Origin: Pyrenophora tritici-repentis
Taxonomy: Eukaryota; Ascomycota; Dothideomycetes; Pleosporales; Pleosporaceae
DNA: 64,000 bases
Assembly: GCF_003171515.1 (NCBI RefSeq)
Contig: NC_089397.1
Location: 1,054,001-1,118,000, forward strand
Reading direction: 5' to 3'
Shown here: positions 11,460 to 21,019 of the stretch, one piece after another
How the letters are laid out: each line of letters starts with the position of its first letter
How positions within the stretch are numbered: position 1 is the stretch's first letter
Translations under genes and position numbers: made by a program
Notes under the pieces: generated by a model
What the model was told of the DNA's origin: nothing
The model's database searches: none
The model's input: the letters and a program-made list of their open reading frames with translations, nothing else

Positions 11460-12007
11460 ACATGTCCTGGGCTGAGGGTTTGGAGGAATTGGTATTGCCT
11501 TTGCTTTACAGTGAAGCAAACACATAAATTTTTGTAACTACTCAATTAAATAAAATCCTGCCTTCTCTCATAGCTCTAGTCTGCTTGAATCCGCGTGTGA
11601 TTCTTAATATGCCCTGGCGACTACAGTGGCCATTGTACCCTAGTATGTCAAGTATCTTATGACTTCTAGTTGGTGTCCGCAAAGGCTTGGTGCGATACGT
11701 CTTTCGTTCTTTGCAGGTCTAGTCGGTTGTGCCAAGTGATTAGCTCGGCAGAGCTTGGCCGTTAAGCAAGATTTGACAAACAGGCAGAATCGCGTGATAG
11801 GTTTCGTGCGCATCAGGGTCCTGACCCAATATAGTGCCAAGCCTGTTTTCTCTCACCTACGCTTCTCTCACCCCCACTACCTACCAAACCCCGGTACAAA
11901 GACCCCACAAGAAACACCAACCAACGACACTCACTACCTATTCTGTCAACTTTCTCTACACGTCGTTCTCCAAATTCATTTTCGGCCTATATACCTGGAC
12001 AGCTAGT
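11460..12007. other. Intergenic, upstream of the chitinase remnant; contains a dispersed repeat
   Basis: No gene is supported. It contains the repeat copy at 11611-11663. The last 150 bp form a C/T/A-rich leader with a CTATATACC box about 25 bp before the start codon at 12008, consistent with an old promoter. Confidence 0.5.
11611..11663 (+). repeat. Dispersed repeat copy (matches 15689-15741)
   Basis: Shares TGGCGACTACAGTG, then CCCTAGTATGTCAAGTAT and TTATG, in the same order and orientation as 15689-15741, with a few mismatches. Both copies flank the chitinase remnant. Confidence 0.6.
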
Positions 12008-15000
12008 ATGGCTACTTTGCCGTGGTTCACAGTACTGTGGACGACTCTAGTTGCTACACTCTTACTCCTTCCTAATGGCGCTCTTGCTCGGGCAGGATCC
12101 AGCCACCTTGCCAGCTCTAACTAACGGACCGTGGAGACCTGTCCATAGCGATGTAGCATCGCCGGCCCCAACCCTGAGAACTGGTTAGTCTATTCAAGCT
12201 TCGTCGACTACTTCAGAACATGCAAGCAAACATTGTTCTACGACTTTCCCCTCTACGACCCAGTCGATAACAACTTAGGGAATTCTCGCATCCATGCTTG
12301 CTCTTCTTTCGGTCCGGACTTCTCTCACCTGCCCTCCGATTCAAAGTTTCATGCCACTTCCGAGGCCGAAACTTTTGATGTTCGCTTTGAAGTTGGCTGG
12401 TGGTACAGAGGTTTCGGTCTCCAAGCATCCGGAATGCGATCTATCGTTAGGCAGATACACGACTATGTGTCGAACGGGCACGGAGTTACGGATACACCTT
12501 TCATCATTTTCGGGCAGTCCGGTCAAGCTACTGTAGGCGTCTACATTGGCCAGGGTCTCCTCACCCAAGGCTTTGCCCCAGCACTTAAGGTCTTTGAAGA
12601 CAACTTCGCCGACCTCAACGTCTCGACTCCAAGCCTAGCCATGCAGTTCTGTGGACCAGAATACGATGGCAGCCATATCTTTGGAATCATGGTCACCAGC
12701 AACGCGAAATTTGCCCTAATTCAGAATGCTATTCAAGCATGGAACAACGGCACATGCCTGTCATATGCTGAATTGACCAGCCTGACCGGTCAGGCCACGT
12801 TCGCCAAGTCCCTCACGCCCGTTTCGTTCCTCAATGGCACTGCCAAATCACCTAAATCATTGAATACAACTAGCCTCGAAGCATACAAGCGAAATGGCGG
12901 AAAAACCTCTTATCACACTACGCTCGGTCGTCGTCCCGAATGTAAGGCTGTCGAGATTGAACCAGGAGACAGTTGTGAAGCATTGACCGAACGATGTGGT
13001 ATTTCGCCCGCCGATTTCACCAATTACAACCCTGAGGAGGATTTTTGTGCCACTTTGATGCCAAAGCAGCACGCATGCTACTCCAGTGGATACATTCCTG
13101 AAGTTTCTCCCGGGCCAGACGGCGATGTCTCTTCAGCTGTCAATCACACCAAGTCAGAGGATGATCCTAAGACAGATGATACTAGCACCGGGAACTGGAT
13201 CAACTATGATTGCACGAACATTTTTATCGCAGACAGCTTAGGGTATACTCCTAGTGAAAGGTGGAATGGCCTAGATGCAGATTCTGCTTGGGAAGATGTT
13301 ATCAGAGCCTGGAAAGACATCCATGGAAAGGACAAAGCCGTCACATTTTGTCAGATAGCAGGGTTACTCGACGTTGGCAGCAACCAATCAGCGTAGAGAG
13401 GGTCAGTGCGTCCCTCAAGAGGGCCACAAGCGCGGACACACGATAGACAGAACACAAGACACACAATCATCAACATCCATCACTTTTGTGCAATATCTCA
13501 TTATATCTGACACATTTTCTCAATCGCTTTCAGATACTTTCGACGTCAGTGCGAACGTCGAATGTCAAAAGATCGAGAACCTTAACTGCGACATTGCTAT
13601 TGAATGTACAAAGAGTATGGATGGTCCTACTTCAGGGCCTGCAGCACAGCTCTGTGAACGGTTTGTAGGTACTGTATTCCAGCTACCTAGTCCGGATGCT
13701 ATTTACAGTCGAGATAAGGAGAAGAAGAGGAAAGTGGTCGGCCATCCTACCTTTGTTTGGGTTGACGCACGGCCCACGTGCAGTTGCGGAAAGAGTGATA
13801 GAAGGAAGGAAGCGACTAGGCCAGCGGCCTAGTCATGTGACCTAGGGCTCAGCCCGTTACAAGATCATTTGGAACTCATTAGTATAGATTCATCAACTGT
13901 ACCGGGAATATCACGATGCTCTCTTCAGAGTTGCCTCAACTATTAGCACTATGCTTGTTGACCTAGAGAACAAGTTTGCCCCAATTCCGGAAGAAACAGA
14001 CGACAAACAGCTCCTACTTGTCATTGATCTTCTGACTCTTGGGACACTCTCAGTCGCTGGGCCTTTCTTCAACAATTTATTGAAGACATTGCCTTATTTC
14101 ATCCGGGCTAGTGATGCTGCTTTCGACAACGCGAAGGAGGCTACCGTTAATCTTATTGGACAAAGCACCACCATTGCGAAAGACTTGAAACCAGATCAGA
14201 GTAATTCTAGGTGGACACCGGAGAAGCAAGCCAGTTTCTCAAACGCTATGGGCCAGACTATCGACGGCTGGGCCAACATCACTGGTTTTGCTGTTCATGA
14301 CCTCTTTGACGGTACTGATGCATCTACCGACATTTTATGGAACGCGATATCCGACGGGAAACTTATAGAGGGTAAATCTGAGGGAAACACACCCCAAGAT
14401 ACTGGTGAAGCCGACCTACGAGCTCACATTGGCAAGACCATATTCCAGTATTCCATTCCTCAACTCTGGCGCATTTCCAACACATACCCCTTTGTCATAG
14501 ACTCTGGCTACGGTTGTGGCGAAGACAAGCCGCTAAGAAAGTACCTGAGCGACATAACCATGGAAGCCACCGGCGCGTGCATTGAAGACACGATGTATTA
14601 TCTAGTCGAACCGCATGGACAGTCCCGGGATTGTCCATGTGCCACAATTACGGATTTTCCGAGTAAATGGGATTGTAGAGAGGAAAAGTTTTCAGCTCTC
14701 TCAGGTCTCAGTTTGCTCGACGGAAACATCTTTGCGGGCGTCACAAAAGAGGATCTCATCAACGGCTCCGTCCGCACCTGGAAGCAGAATGGCAAAGTCA
14801 ACGGCGGCGGTTTACCAGACGTCAAAGACAAGCTTACAATCGATGACTTACTCAGCATGGATGTCACAACTCCTAGATACGTGCGCCTTCCTGTCTGCAT
14901 TCCTGCACAAGCATTCCAATCTTGGGACAGCAGTAAGCCTGGCTCCAGCGATAACTACCCTTGTGATAACCCGCCTGGAATTAACTCGTGCGGTGATTCA

Positions 15001-15333
15001 ACCTTTGAGGATCAGTCAAGTGATGCATCCTCCAATGTTGCAGACTGCCTGGAGATCATTGAGAATATCGAGGGCGACGCCAGCACTACTTGGACCACAC
15101 AGGTGATCGGGAAGAACCAACGGAAGATTGCGTCGTTCGGCTCTTGTTCTTTCGGTGTCGAAGCAACCGAACAGAACGGCAATACAGATTTCGCGGTCTG
15201 AGGCCAAGATGTCATTGATATCATGAACGACGCTGTTAAGCGATTCGGGAGTGGCGGTAAGGTCGGGGCGAAGGGTAACATGCCATGTAACGGCAACATC
15301 AAACAGCAGGGTGTCAAATGGGGCATTTACTAG
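12008..15333 (+). pseudogene. Killer-toxin-type (subgroup C) chitinase gene remnant lacking its GH18 domain
   Basis: Intact relatives are large secreted chitinases: signal peptide, N-terminal domain, LysM module(s), GH18 catalytic domain, long C-terminal domain. Here a signal peptide starts at 12008. The N-terminal domain contains SGQATVGVYIGQGL and a FEDNFADLNVSTPSLAMQ-type block. A LysM module follows (EPGDSCEALTERCGIS, ending FCATLMPKQHAC, about 12960-13080). From about 13130 the sequence passes directly to the post-catalytic region (TGNWINYDC, SERWNGLDADSAW), and the C-terminal domain resumes at about 13500-13660 and 13870-15333. No DxxDxDxE catalytic motif exists in between, so GH18 is deleted. 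Further breaks: TAA 12122-12124, TAG 12146-12148, TAG 13394-13396, a frameshift region 13396-13500, TAG 13885-13887, TGA 15199-15201. About 200 bp of unrelated sequence interrupts the C-terminal domain near 13665-13868. Clearly dead. Confidence 0.75.
13665..13868. other. Unrelated ~200-bp segment interrupting the chitinase C-terminal domain
   Basis: Homology to the chitinase C-terminal domain stops after a PAAQLC block and resumes at a WNSLV block about 200 bp later. The intervening DNA has no similarity to the family that I recognise. It contains a perfect 9-bp inverted repeat (GACTAGGCC / GGCCTAGTC at about 13814-13834). It could be a small insertion or a very altered intron; clear target duplications were not found. 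Confidence 0.4.
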
Positions 15334-17051
15334 AGGTATACGGGTACATCCTCGGTTTATTTCAGGGACTTAATAGGCGGGTTACGGGATGCTTGCTCTC
15401 ACACGTTCCAGTATCTTGATTAGATTCAGCCTTTTCTATCACATCATGAATGAATGATCCATGTTTCGATTTTTTTGACTTATGATTCTGTGTTGATCCT
15501 GACGTGAGAAGAACTCTCGTAGTAAGCGTGCTGGATTATGTGCCATTGAGGTCATCCTTCACTCACCTTTCCTTCTCTATCTACTTCTTAGTCTTAACAT
15601 CCCACATCCCTTCACCTCTCTAATATCCCTATCCCTCAATTTTTCGCGCCACCTGTGTGTCATAAAATAATCGACGCCTAATTGGCGTGTCTGGCGACTA
15701 CAGTGAGCATTCCCCCCTAGTATGTCAAGTATTTTATGGCGCCCGGGTGGCGCTCAGTAGCTTCGCAGCAAGGCTACTTGCGAACCAAAGCCCGTCGGGA
15801 AGCGCACTGGATTATGTGCCATTGGTCTGGCAGTCCCTATGGTTACCTTCGTGGCATCTGGCGTCGCAGCAAAGCGCGATGTGGTGTTTAGAACGGCGGG
15901 GAGCATTGAAGTCGCATACAGAATAACAGGTGTCGTCCTCGACAGAACGAGTACATCGATGAACGGAAAGCTGACTGTGGTGCGTTAGGGAGTTTTGGTG
16001 GCGGCTTTGAGCCGACGAAATCGCTCTTCGTGAACTTTTGGGAGACATTAAACACCCGGTAGTAGCACGTGTTTGTATTTTTTGGGTCATTTTCTGCTCT
16101 ATCTTCATGTGCACGACGCTTCCCTCGCTACAGATACTGCTTTGGATAAAGTATATCGACGAAGTTGCCATCTTTATTAATACTACTCTAGGAATAGTCG
16201 GCATAGTTGTGTTACAATCTTCAACGTGACTTACATTGTTCTAATGAAAGTCGTTGTGTTTAATGCGTCAGAAGTAAATCCAGTGACACCAAGATCAGTA
16301 TTGCAAACAACGAGCGAGGTAAATTAGCGATGGATGCTGGTATGGAAGGTACGTGTCTTAGTGGTTATCCGATGTTCATGACTACAGACATTGTCTCTGT
16401 TTGGCAACAGAGGCTTTGATCTTTTCGTTTTTGTGATATACTCCGTGATTTTAGATAGTTCTTCATGTTACAATAGTAGATAGCAACATATTTTAGAAGC
16501 TTTAGTGGAAACTGCACGGTTATGTCACAACTCCCCCCCTTCTCTAGATAGGTACACTAAAAAACATGAATTAAAGCTAAGCGCAAAAAGACTCATCTAG
16601 AGCTCTAGTCGCGAATGTCACTGTGTCAAAGCTGGGCCAACTATCCAACGTCTCATTTCGCACCGGCCCGCGCATCGGGATATCACGGGCTTTGTATTTT
16701 TCTTACTGGCTGAATTTCGTATTCGGCACAACCTCGTTTGTAGGATCACGCACAGTACGTACGCCAGCACAATCGTCCCCAAGCTCTCGAGGTCATGCGG
16801 CAATTCGGAGTGGCTCATATGCATGTAACTAGGTAGGTATTTTGGCAAGCAGAACTTTGTGCCGTTTTCGAAGAAGCTGATTACCTAGAGCTCATAACAT
16901 CCAGCTTCGTAGGGTCATGTAAAATAGGCTCGTTCTGATCAATTTGCCCGAGCTTTTCGCCTATGTGATGTAAGCTTACAGTCTGTGCGGTGCTGATCAT
17001 GCGAGAACCTACGAACCTACGAAGTAGTACCGTAGAAGGGTAAGACGAGAG
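15334..17051. other. Intergenic, repeat-rich, no supported gene
   Basis: 1.7 kb with dispersed repeats in its first 500 bp. The phrase TGGATTATGTGCCATTG occurs twice (about 15530 and 15808), bracketing the repeat block, which suggests an insertion or local duplication. A frame near 15825-15990 and a short hydrophobic frame at 16038-16229 have no recognisable domains. The rest is AT-rich and featureless. Confidence 0.45.
15583..15790 (+). repeat. Dispersed repeat block, includes copy of 11611-11663 and inverted match to 8288-8400
   Basis: Positions 15689-15741 match 11611-11663 directly; 15751-15775 match 8309-8333 in inverse orientation over 25 identical bases; 15583-15625 also match the 8.35-8.4 kb segment in inverse orientation. 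The three sites surround the decayed chitinase/LysM/DUF7136 genes. Confidence 0.6.
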
Positions 17052-17057
17052 TATATA
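17052..17057 (+). promoter_or_regulatory. TATA box of the small secreted protein gene
   Basis: TATATA lies 62 bp upstream of the ATG at 17120, within a short leader ending in tatcaaagccATG. Position and context fit a fungal TATA element. Confidence 0.5.
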
Positions 17058-17119
17058 GAAGGGTCACCGATGATGATCCTGTCTCTCTACCCATCTGTTA
17101 CCTACACAATATCAAAGCC

Positions 17120-17472
17120 ATGCAACTCGGGATACTTGCCATTTTACTCTCTATAGGAGCTAGCGAAGCACAGAGAGGCCGATGCGCCGGCCCCAGAAGC
17201 CATATCAAAGTCGAAGGCAGTTGTGTCAGAGAGACAACTAACGGTGTCTGCCGTTTCGACCAACCCCTGTATACATGCGGTTACGGGTCGGAATTAGTGT
17301 ATGATGGTACGGGAACTAATGGAGGCGATCTCTGCACCCATGGAACTACTGTTTATTCTTGTGTAGCTTCGGTATGAACATTCACTTTAGTAGATGATTT
17401 TGTGCCTAGTGTACTAATAATTCAATATAGTGGTACTGCTCAGACTCCGCAACAATCAATCGATTGACATGA
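17120..17472 (+). CDS. Small secreted cysteine-rich protein, C-terminus supplied by a MITE
   Basis: A signal peptide (MQLGILAILLSIGASEAQ, cleavage near residue 18) is followed by a short cysteine-rich mature chain. This is the profile of fungal effector-like or antimicrobial small secreted proteins; no named family is recognised. Exon 1 is 17120-17371. A 59-bp intron 17372-17430 has GTATGA, branch TACTAAT and acceptor ATATAG. Exon 2 starts with TGG TAC TGC and runs to a TGA at 17470-17472, giving 97 residues with 7 cysteines. Its last ten residues are read from a 128-bp element inserted at 17441. One copy of the 8-bp target duplication plus the sequence beyond the element would instead put a second cysteine next to the last one and stop a few codons later, so the undisturbed allele probably had an even cysteine count. 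If the intron is retained, the protein is 85 residues with 6 cysteines. Confidence 0.65.
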
Positions 17473-17568
17473 TTGATTCCTATATAGGTTAAAGAATTAC
17501 TTCATTAGGCAGCCTTTAACCTAGATAGGAATCAATCATGCCGATCCGATTGATTGTTGCGGAGTCTG
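17441..17568. mobile_element. Foldback MITE, hAT-like (8-bp target duplication)
   Basis: 128-bp element with a perfect 22-bp terminal inverted repeat (CAGACTCCGCAACAATCAAT...) that continues imperfectly to about 55 bp per arm, leaving a short loop. It is flanked by the direct repeat GTACTGCT at 17433-17440 and 17569-17576. An 8-bp duplication is the hallmark of hAT-superfamily insertions. No coding capacity. It sits in the last exon of the small secreted protein gene. Confidence 0.85.
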
Positions 17569-17576
17569 GTACTGCT

Positions 17577-19361
17577 GCCCTCGTGGATAAGACCTGGTAG
17601 GCTTAATAGATCAATCGCTAAAGAGTACTTGATGAAGGCTAATATATCTCGCCAGCCTGGCTTTTATACCGGAATGAAATTGAATCGGCCACAGCAGAGG
17701 GCAACGAGAGATTCAGTGATCCAAAGATATCTATTAACCACACATGCCCAAACGAGGAAATGGACCACTATCTTTCGGAAGAAATTCGACGATTACCGTG
17801 CTTGGAGACTATCGACTATGATCGGTTTGGTGGATTGTGCAGGTCTATAGATACAAGAAACTCAGCATTCGTCCAGTTGCGTAACTTCATCGTGAACTCC
17901 TATACTCCTACGCCATCGCTCTCTCGTGGAGTACATCCAATACTCGTTTATGCTTATCTTCCGGCACGAAGAGCAACCTTCTCGCTTGTCTTTCCACAGA
18001 ATAGGGACCTCCAGTATCTTCTATAGTCATGAGCGTCGTTATCTCGAACTGTCCCTTTTCAATTTTTACCTCTTCCAAGAATATGCTTTGTTTCCCATTC
18101 GTTCCCAGTGCGCATCTAGCCAAGTCGAGTAGGGAGCACGGTCGACAATTTGAACAGTAGAGGAGACTGTAAGGTCAGCGCAGTGATACTCGTCGATCGT
18201 GACACAGGTGAAAGTGAATGCGCCGCTGTGATTTAAAAGGCAAATCGGTTTGAATCTCGATTGATAGGTGTACGTCGAAGTACAAATATAGCTTATCTGT
18301 TGCGATTTGTAATGAAAGGGCATTTGTGGAGAGAACGGGCACACTGCATCTGGTCCTGTGATCAAAGGCGACGCATCGCTGTAATAGTTTCGGGTCGTTC
18401 TGGAGCGGTACCTGGGTGATTCTGCGCAGTGAACAAACCTTCGTAATGGACCAGATGCCGATTGGAGACCATCATGTTTGCTAGACATAACGACACTGCG
18501 GACAGTTGTGATCCAGGATATGTCGTGTAAATGAACCTTGGAACCAATGCTCGGGGCTAGTTAACTAACGTTGGAGGAACTCGATGCTAGCGATGACGTG
18601 ATCCGTTGCCCCGCCATCACAAGCCTCGCACTGCATATCGCCCATAGGCAGATATCATCCATTAGCCGACATGCAAATACAGGAAGACGTCCGACTAGAC
18701 GATGCAAGAACCTTAGCCAACGTGGTGCGGACCGCTCCCGGCACTGTTTTAGTGCCAAAATCAGGTTCTCGCCTCGCACCCAAGTCCGTGCAGACCTTCG
18801 TCTAGATTGCAGATTAAAGCGCTGGTAAATTTACTGTCTTACCTGCCATCCGGGGTTGAAGAGGTATTGGGTGTTGGGGCAAACGCTACATCCGAGCGGT
18901 TGTATGTGGACGGGCGGCGCACATGGCTGGGCAACAGGACCACCCCCATCTTGTCGCCTGCATCAACACATGGTCGGTACCACAGCGACGGAGACACAAC
19001 AAAACGCCTCGCCGCAAAACTGCTTAGGCGTCAAAGGGTCTATTCGACGGCTTGAACCGAAACATGCGAAATTGTTGCCTTGTTCCATGGGGAACTGAAA
19101 TGCTATTAGCCGGTACACGACTCGCTTCATGCCTGTCGCGACAAACTCAAATCGCCCAATTTTGGTGCTCCAAGGCATGTGGTTGCAGGTGTCACAAAGT
19201 GTCCCTGTAATCTTTTCCATCACGAGGTGAGCCGTTTTGGCGGCTCTGTACCCAGTACATACGCACACCCTGCGTTTTGCTTCCCGCGCCGCTTTGTCCA
19301 CAGCCCTACATCATGATCGTTTTCCGTCTCCACTCAACAGGCTTCCTGGCGGGTATCGAAG
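17577..19361. other. Intergenic, no supported gene
   Basis: About 1.8 kb. Short frames on both strands (for example minus 18066-18488 and 18963-19301, plus 17760-18026) overlap each other and carry no recognisable domain. The first part is displaced 3' flank of the small secreted protein gene. Nothing firm can be called. Confidence 0.45.
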
Positions 19362-20618
19362 ATGATGAATCAAGTCATCGTGTCTGACTTGAACCGAACG
19401 CCCATTGTCCAGATCATCACTTGGTTCACCCTTGCAACTAGTCTCCTCGCCTTCTTTACACACGCTGCAATAAAGTTCTACGTCTTTAGGTCGTTGACTA
19501 CCGAGTCATGGTTCGTACTTGTATCCTTGGTAAGTCTAACCTCATTTTGAACTCTATAGTCCCTACACTAACTCGGGGATCGCAGGTCTTTTGCGTTGCT
19601 CAGTCTGCCGCGGTGTCACTCCAAGCTCACTATGGGTTTGGGACACCGATGGCGAGTTTGAGCGACTACCAGATTGAGTCAAATCTGAAAGCGAGTTTCC
19701 TCACTTCCGAAATGGTGTGTTCCTCAGTACTAACGTTGATCAGAGTGAATATTCCGCAATGATCCTGCTCATCGTGTCCCTTGGCTTCTCCAAGCTTGCC
19801 GTCGTGGCATTTGTCCACCACCTGACCCCCTCAACCTTTCACCGCAAAATAAATTTCGGTATCCTAGCCATTGTATGTCTATGGCTAATTTGCTCTGTGC
19901 TGGTGGCTATATTTGAGTGCCGGCCGCCACGCGCCTGGGATAGGAGGCTCGGTCAATGCCTGGATCGTGTGAGTTGCCCTTTGGGATATCCGCAAGTATA
20001 GGAGCTGAAATAGACAGTCGACCTGGTGGAACGCTGTGTCAATATGCAACATTGTCACGGAACTCGCAATTGTAGCGATAGAACTCGGCATAACGGCGCA
20101 ACTTCACGTCAAACGACAACGCAAAGTAACGGTCATGACCTTGTTCTCATGCAGATTGCTGTAAGTTGCTAGGCCACAGGAATTGCTCCAGACACTGATC
20201 AAATGTATACAGAGTACTTGTCGCGGCTGCCATCCAGCTCGGATTCTTCAACCAAGAAACCCAAGACGTTGCACTGAGAGAAGATCTCACACTCGGCTAC
20301 TGGCGATCCTCCATCTGCAACCAGATAGTACAATGTCTAGCGATTGTAACGACATGTCTACCATACACAAAGCTATTCATGGAAGGATTTGAATCTGGTC
20401 TTATGCGCCTAGACGACTTGCGTCGGCGGGGAGAACACACAACCAAGGAAGATAGCAAAGGATACCAATTGATGGATATGTCGCGATCCGGGCCCTCTGA
20501 GCAATCCGGGGGATCTCGGAGCATTCCCAACAGAAGCAGAAGCATCCAGGTATCCACGAGCTGGGCGGTGAAAGTCGAGCCGGCGGCTCGTGTTCCGGCT
20601 ACAATGACACTGCAGTAG
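19362..20618 (+). CDS. Fungal rhodopsin-like seven-helix integral membrane protein
   Basis: Belongs to the large fungal family of PTH11/SAT4-like 'rhodopsin domain' plasma-membrane proteins with seven helices and a polar C-terminal tail; ligands are mostly unknown. Exons: 19362-19529, 19586-19714, 19744-19968, 20018-20160, 20213-20618 (356 residues). Visible family features are the helix AMILLIVSLGFSKLAVVAF, the CLWLICSVLVAIFECRPP block before WD, a TWWNAVSICNIVTE helix, and a tail rich in R, S and E after the last helix. Introns 1, 3 and 4 are 49-56 bp with good signals. Intron 2 (19715-19743) would be only 29 bp despite a perfect TACTAAC branch site, so that junction is uncertain. An upstream in-frame start is not excluded. 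Confidence 0.7.
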
Positions 20619-21019
20619 AGCGTGCATCCATAGTAGCCAGCTAGCTGTAGGCGACGGTTACACCAATTGTAAATCTTGGCGTTCATTTCTCCAAAACCCC
20701 TGCACACTTTGCTCGTTTTGCCTCGCATGTGGTACCGCGGCTGGCCATGCGCCTAGATTCTTCCAGTAGCTTGCCCCGGGCGGGAACGTTATAGTGTGAC
20801 CCAATTGGGCGGCCGGGGCACAGGATGTGTGGATCAGGGAGGTCCAAATGTTCAACGTCTCGGTTACATGTTATGCAGGCAGGTGCCTCATCTATGCATC
20901 TATTGCCTTTGCTGCAAGTCGTTCCTCTTTTTCTTTTGTTTATTCTCTTTTGACGTCGCACCTTTTCTCAGGTTTCCTATTCATCGATAATTGTTCTTTA
21001 GGTTTTTGTGTCTATAACA
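20619..21019. other. Intergenic between the rhodopsin-like gene and the permease
   Basis: 400 bp holding the 3' flank of one gene and the promoter of the next. T/C-rich sequence (ttcctctttttcttttgtttattctctttt) at about 20920-20950 precedes the permease start, a common fungal promoter feature. No gene seen. Confidence 0.5.

Noticed and set aside
15812..16229. Frames on both strands near 16 kb, one short and hydrophobic
   Set aside because: Overlapping, short and without family resemblance; the surrounding repeats make decayed sequence more likely.
17760..18547. Several 60-140-codon frames on both strands, including a cysteine-containing minus-strand one
   Set aside because: No signal peptide or conserved spacing that I recognise, and the frames overlap each other.
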